Origin: Cardiobacteriales bacterium
GTDB taxonomy: Bacteria > Pseudomonadota > Gammaproteobacteria > Cardiobacteriales > Wohlfahrtiimonadaceae
Assembly (NCBI GenBank): GCA_030150565.1
Contig: JASLFR010000102.1
Coordinates: 1-16,375, forward strand
DNA: 16,375 bases
Direction of reading: 5' to 3'
Shown here: positions 14,046-16,375 of the stretch, in pieces
How the letters are laid out: every line of letters begins with the position of its first letter
Position numbering within the stretch: position 1 is the first letter of the stretch
Position numbers and translations under genes: made by a program
Notes under the pieces: model-generated
Seen by the model: only the letters and a program-made list of their open reading frames with translations
What the model was told of the DNA's origin: nothing
Databases searched by the model: none

Positions 14046-15648
14046 TGCTACTCTCTTCTCCTATAGAATCATCATTGATCCGTTTAATATTCACCATCGC
14101 AATCCGCTTATCGTCAACATCTGTCACTTTAAAACGGAAGCCTTTCAATTCAATCTCCGCTCCAAGCTCGGGTAAGCCATCAAACTCATCAACCAGAAGG
14201 CCCCCTAATGAACTGAAATCATTATCATCATGAATCAGGCCGCGAATATTGAGGGTCTGCTCCACAATAAGGAGGTCACAACTCGCCTCAATATTCCACT
14301 CATCGCTTGAGATCTTCTCAACCGATAATCCCTCATCTTCATCGGGGAACTCCCCTGCAATCGCCTCAAAGACATCGAGCAGAGTAATAATCCCCTGAAT
14401 CCCTCCAAAGTCATCAGTCACAATCACCATATGCGCTTTGGTATCACGGAAGATCTCCATCATCTTCAGAACACTTGTCGAGCGGTGTGAAAAGATTGCA
14501 GGGCGCACGCTATGATCAAGATCAATCGCCCCCTTCTCAACAATATCTGTCAAGATATCTTTAGCGCTCGCAACCCCTTTTACCTCTTCAAGTGAACCAT
14601 CGCACACAGGGAAATGGTTATGGGGATTCTCCTCAAGCGCCTCGATAATCTTCTCTTGCGTCTCATTATAGTTAACCCATGAGATTTCATTGCGGGGCGT
14701 CATAATGGAGCGAATCGTACGATTTCCAAGCGTTAAGACGCCACTCACCATATTGCGCTCCTCTTCACCAAAGAGCTGCTCAATCTCCTCCCGCTCCTCT
14801 TCACTCTCTTCAGATTCTTGATCCTCCGATTCATAAAGTTGCGTTCCTAAAAGGCGAAGAACCATATTTGCCGTACGCTCTCGGCGAGAGAACTGATTAA
14901 AGCGGCGCTCTTGATTGCGATGCACCCACTGATTAATAATCTCGATAAAGACAGAGAAACCGATCGCCGCATAGATATACCCTTTCGGAACTTCTACCCC
15001 AAATCCTTCCACTACAAGGCTAAACCCGATCATTAAGAGGAAGCTTAAACAGAGGATCACCACTGTAGGGTGACGATTGACAAAGTCGGTCAACGCCTTT
15101 GCTGCAAAGATCATCAATCCCATCGAGATGGTCACCGCAATAATCATGACGGGTAAATGATCCGCAATACTCGTTGCCGTAATCACCGCATCGAAAGAGA
15201 AAACCGCATCAAGCACCAAAATTTGCGCCACAATGGGCCAAAATTTCGCATACTCTTTCGGCTTATCATCCACCTCTAAACTCCCTTCGATCCTTTCATG
15301 AATCTCACGAGTCGCCTTCTGAATTAAGAAGAGCCCCCCAAAGATCATAATAAGATCACGATAAGAGAAAGAGAGATGCTCGCTAATCGTTAAAACTGGT
15401 GCTGTTAAGGTGATGAGCCACGTCATAATAGAGAGTAGCCCAATACGCATAAAGAGCGCTAAAGAGAGCCCCGTAACCCGTGCTCTTGCCCGCTGGTTAG
15501 GGGGGAGTTTGTTTGATAAAATAGCGATAAAAATTAGGTTATCGATCCCTAAAACCACCTCTAAAAGTAGAAGGATAATGAGCGATATCCATACCGATGG
15601 ATCTAAAAAGAGCGAGACCCAAGATGTGGGATCTTGCAGAAATTCCAT
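14038..15648 (-). CDS. TerC-CBS-CorC/HlyC membrane protein (YoaE/YegH type)
   Basis: The 536-residue product has three parts. Residues about 15-245 form a TerC-family membrane domain with seven or so helices and acidic residues in EVVLGIDNLIF (E30, D36) and LDAVFSFDAV (D147, D153). An acidic linker (EDQESEESEEEREEIE) follows. A CBS pair (about 310-435, IMTPRNEISWV, GIQGIITLLDVFEAI) and a CorC/HlyC transporter-associated domain (about 445-525) complete it. Same architecture as E. coli YoaE and YegH. TerC proteins are linked to metal, particularly manganese, export or metalation of secreted proteins; substrate here is unknown. ATG 15648 is chosen because AGAGG lies 6 bases upstream (15655-15659). 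The in-frame ATG at 15696 falls within a hairpin-rich leader. The 3' end overlaps hslO. Confidence 0.9.
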   Translation of the reverse strand: MEFLQDPTSWVSLFLDPSVWISLIILLLLEVVLGIDNLIFIAILSNKLPPNQRARARVTGLSLALFMRIGLLSIMTWLITLTAPVLTISEHLSFSYRDLIMIFGGLFLIQKATREIHERIEGSLEVDDKPKEYAKFWPIVAQILVLDAVFSFDAVITATSIADHLPVMIIAVTISMGLMIFAAKALTDFVNRHPTVVILCLSFLLMIGFSLVVEGFGVEVPKGYIYAAIGFSVFIEIINQWVHRNQERRFNQFSRRERTANMVLRLLGTQLYESEDQESEESEEEREEIEQLFGEEERNMVSGVLTLGNRTIRSIMTPRNEISWVNYNETQEKIIEALEENPHNHFPVCDGSLEEVKGVASAKDILTDIVEKGAIDLDHSVRPAIFSHRSTSVLKMMEIFRDTKAHMVIVTDDFGGIQGIITLLDVFEAIAGEFPDEDEGLSVEKISSDEWNIEASCDLLIVEQTLNIRGLIHDDNDFSSLGGLLVDEFDGLPELGAEIELKGFRFKVTDVDDKRIAMVNIKRINDDSIGEESSNE

Positions 15649-15679
15649 ATAATTCCTCTGAATGTATAACCGATAAAAG

Positions 15680-15750
15680 GCCCTTTTAAAGGGCACTAAA
15701 ATGATGCGTTCTTAGGGACGCATTTCTCATCTATTCTACCGCAAAAGCGG
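15680..15750 (-). promoter_or_regulatory. Hairpin-rich 5' leader of the terC/corC-like gene
   Basis: Reading the minus strand toward the gene, there are three inverted repeats. CCGC-TTTT-GCGG is at 15750-15739, ATGCGT/ACGCAT with an 8-base loop at 15723-15704, and GCCCTTT-T-AAAGGGC at 15694-15680. The gene's AGAGG site follows 20 bases later. TerC-family genes are often preceded by the yybP-ykoY manganese riboswitch, but its conserved core was not seen. Could be a different RNA element or operators. Confidence 0.35.
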
Positions 15751-15759
15751 CTACGACAA
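15733..15759 (-). promoter_or_regulatory. Possible promoter of the terC/corC-hslO-ubiX unit
   Basis: TAGAAT (15738-15733, five of six matches to -10) is preceded by TTGTCG (15759-15754) with a short 15-base spacer. That spacer is largely the CCGC-TTTT-GCGG inverted repeat, so a repressor could bind between the boxes. If real, transcription begins near 15726 and the other two hairpins are in the leader RNA. Confidence 0.25.
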
Positions 15760-15801
15760 CATAATTTATCCTGTTTATTTCAATCATTAAGAGTCTAATT
15801 T

Positions 15802-16375
15802 ATGAACCAAAAGAGCCAATCTCGCCCACAACATACACCAATGATGCAGCAATATTGGGCGCTAAAAAAAGATTACCCCTCTATGCTCCTCTTCTATCGT
15901 CTGGGGGATTTTTACGAACTCTTCTATGATGATGCAAAAAAGGCAGCACAACTCCTTGATATCACACTGACACAGCGGGGGAAATCGGCAGGTGAACCGA
16001 TCCCAATGGCGGGTATTCCTTATCATGCGGCCGAAGGGTATCTTGCAAAATTGGTGGCGCTTGGGGAGTCGGTTGCGCTTTGTGAACAGGTAGGAGAAGT
16101 GACAGGAAAAGGGCCTGTTGAACGTGCTGTTGTGCGCATCATCACCCCTGGAACCTTGACCGATGAGTACCTTTTAGATGCTAAAACTGAGAGCATTACC
16201 GCAGCGCTCTCCCCCTATCACCCAAAAGGGGAGAAAAGACCACTCTGGAGTCTTGCATGGATCAATCTTGCCAGCGGCTCTTTTCGTGCCCTCCCCCCTT
16301 TAAAAGAGGCTGAGCTCTCCGCTGAACTGCTCCGTATCGCTCCTGCTGAAATTATCTACCCTGAAGAGGTGGTAC
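15802..16375 (+). CDS. mutS: DNA mismatch repair protein MutS, N-terminal part (partial)
   Basis: 191 complete codons are present and the frame is open to the right edge. The protein begins MNQKSQSRPQHTPMMQQYW and continues FYRLGDFYELFYDDAKKAA, GEPIPMAGIPYHAAEGYLAKL, VALCEQVGE, KGPVERAVVRIITPGTL. These blocks match the mismatch-recognition domain I and the start of domain II of MutS. F37-Y-E39 is the Phe-x-Glu wedge that stacks on the mismatched base. MutS finds base mismatches and small loops, then recruits MutL. The ATPase domain lies outside the window. AAGAG about 9 bases upstream is the probable ribosome binding site. It is divergent from the terC/corC-like gene, with a 153-base shared intergenic region. 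Confidence 0.97.
   Translation, partial: MNQKSQSRPQHTPMMQQYWALKKDYPSMLLFYRLGDFYELFYDDAKKAAQLLDITLTQRGKSAGEPIPMAGIPYHAAEGYLAKLVALGESVALCEQVGEVTGKGPVERAVVRIITPGTLTDEYLLDAKTESITAALSPYHPKGEKRPLWSLAWINLASGSFRALPPLKEAELSAELLRIAPAEIIYPEEVV

Noticed and set aside
15649..15800. yybP-ykoY manganese riboswitch before the terC/corC-like gene
   Set aside because: The conserved GGGGAGUA-type core and paired loops are not visible, although the hairpins kept the region as a finding.

Overview
The window is chromosomal DNA of a gammaproteobacterium of moderate GC. The evidence is the zipA-ligA pair, a RelA-type (p)ppGpp synthetase with an E. coli-like EFDD motif, and TrmO, Hsp33, UbiX and MutS that resemble enterobacterial proteins along much of their length. 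A member of the Cardiobacteriales (Ignatzschineria or Wohlfahrtiimonas type) is my best guess, from overall feel only. There is no sign of phage, insertion sequences, CRISPR or recent transfer. Coding density is high and almost everything between 264 and 15648 lies on the minus strand.

Layout. Positions 2-184 are the 3' end of glyA (+), followed by a terminator that can serve both strands. From 4311 down to 264 (minus strand) lies a sulfur-acquisition operon: a short Met/Cys-rich leader ORF, metN, metI, an acyl-CoA-dehydrogenase-fold flavoprotein, then metQ. A clear terminator-type hairpin sits between metI and the flavoprotein. relA follows (6708-4633, minus) with its own strong terminator. 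A small DsrE-family gene (6900-7259, plus) is the only complete plus-strand gene. A long minus-strand run comes next: terC/corC-like, hslO and ubiX (translationally overlapping), then an RDD membrane protein, zipA, ligA and trmO. mutS begins divergently at 15802 and runs off the window.

The most interesting region is the metN leader (about 4183-4430). It encodes a 42-residue peptide behind a good ribosome binding site, with 10 Met or Cys among its first 19 residues. The ORF runs through the metN ribosome binding site and ends just inside metN. An upstream leader segment is complementary to the sequence beside the metN ribosome binding site, and can alternatively pair just upstream of the leader ORF. 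This looks like an amino-acid-sensing leader that couples methionine/cysteine supply to expression of the transporter and its flavoprotein. No S-box, T-box or MetJ box was recognised there by eye.

Other regulatory-looking structure: repeated GTGAAT elements at the metI-flavoprotein junction, a series of hairpins in the 5' leader of the terC/corC-like gene, an inverted repeat over the putative relA promoter, and a 15-bp palindrome holding the stop codons of two convergent genes. Several starts were moved downstream of the longest ORF because a Shine-Dalgarno sequence decides them (metQ, flavoprotein, relA, ligA, terC-like).
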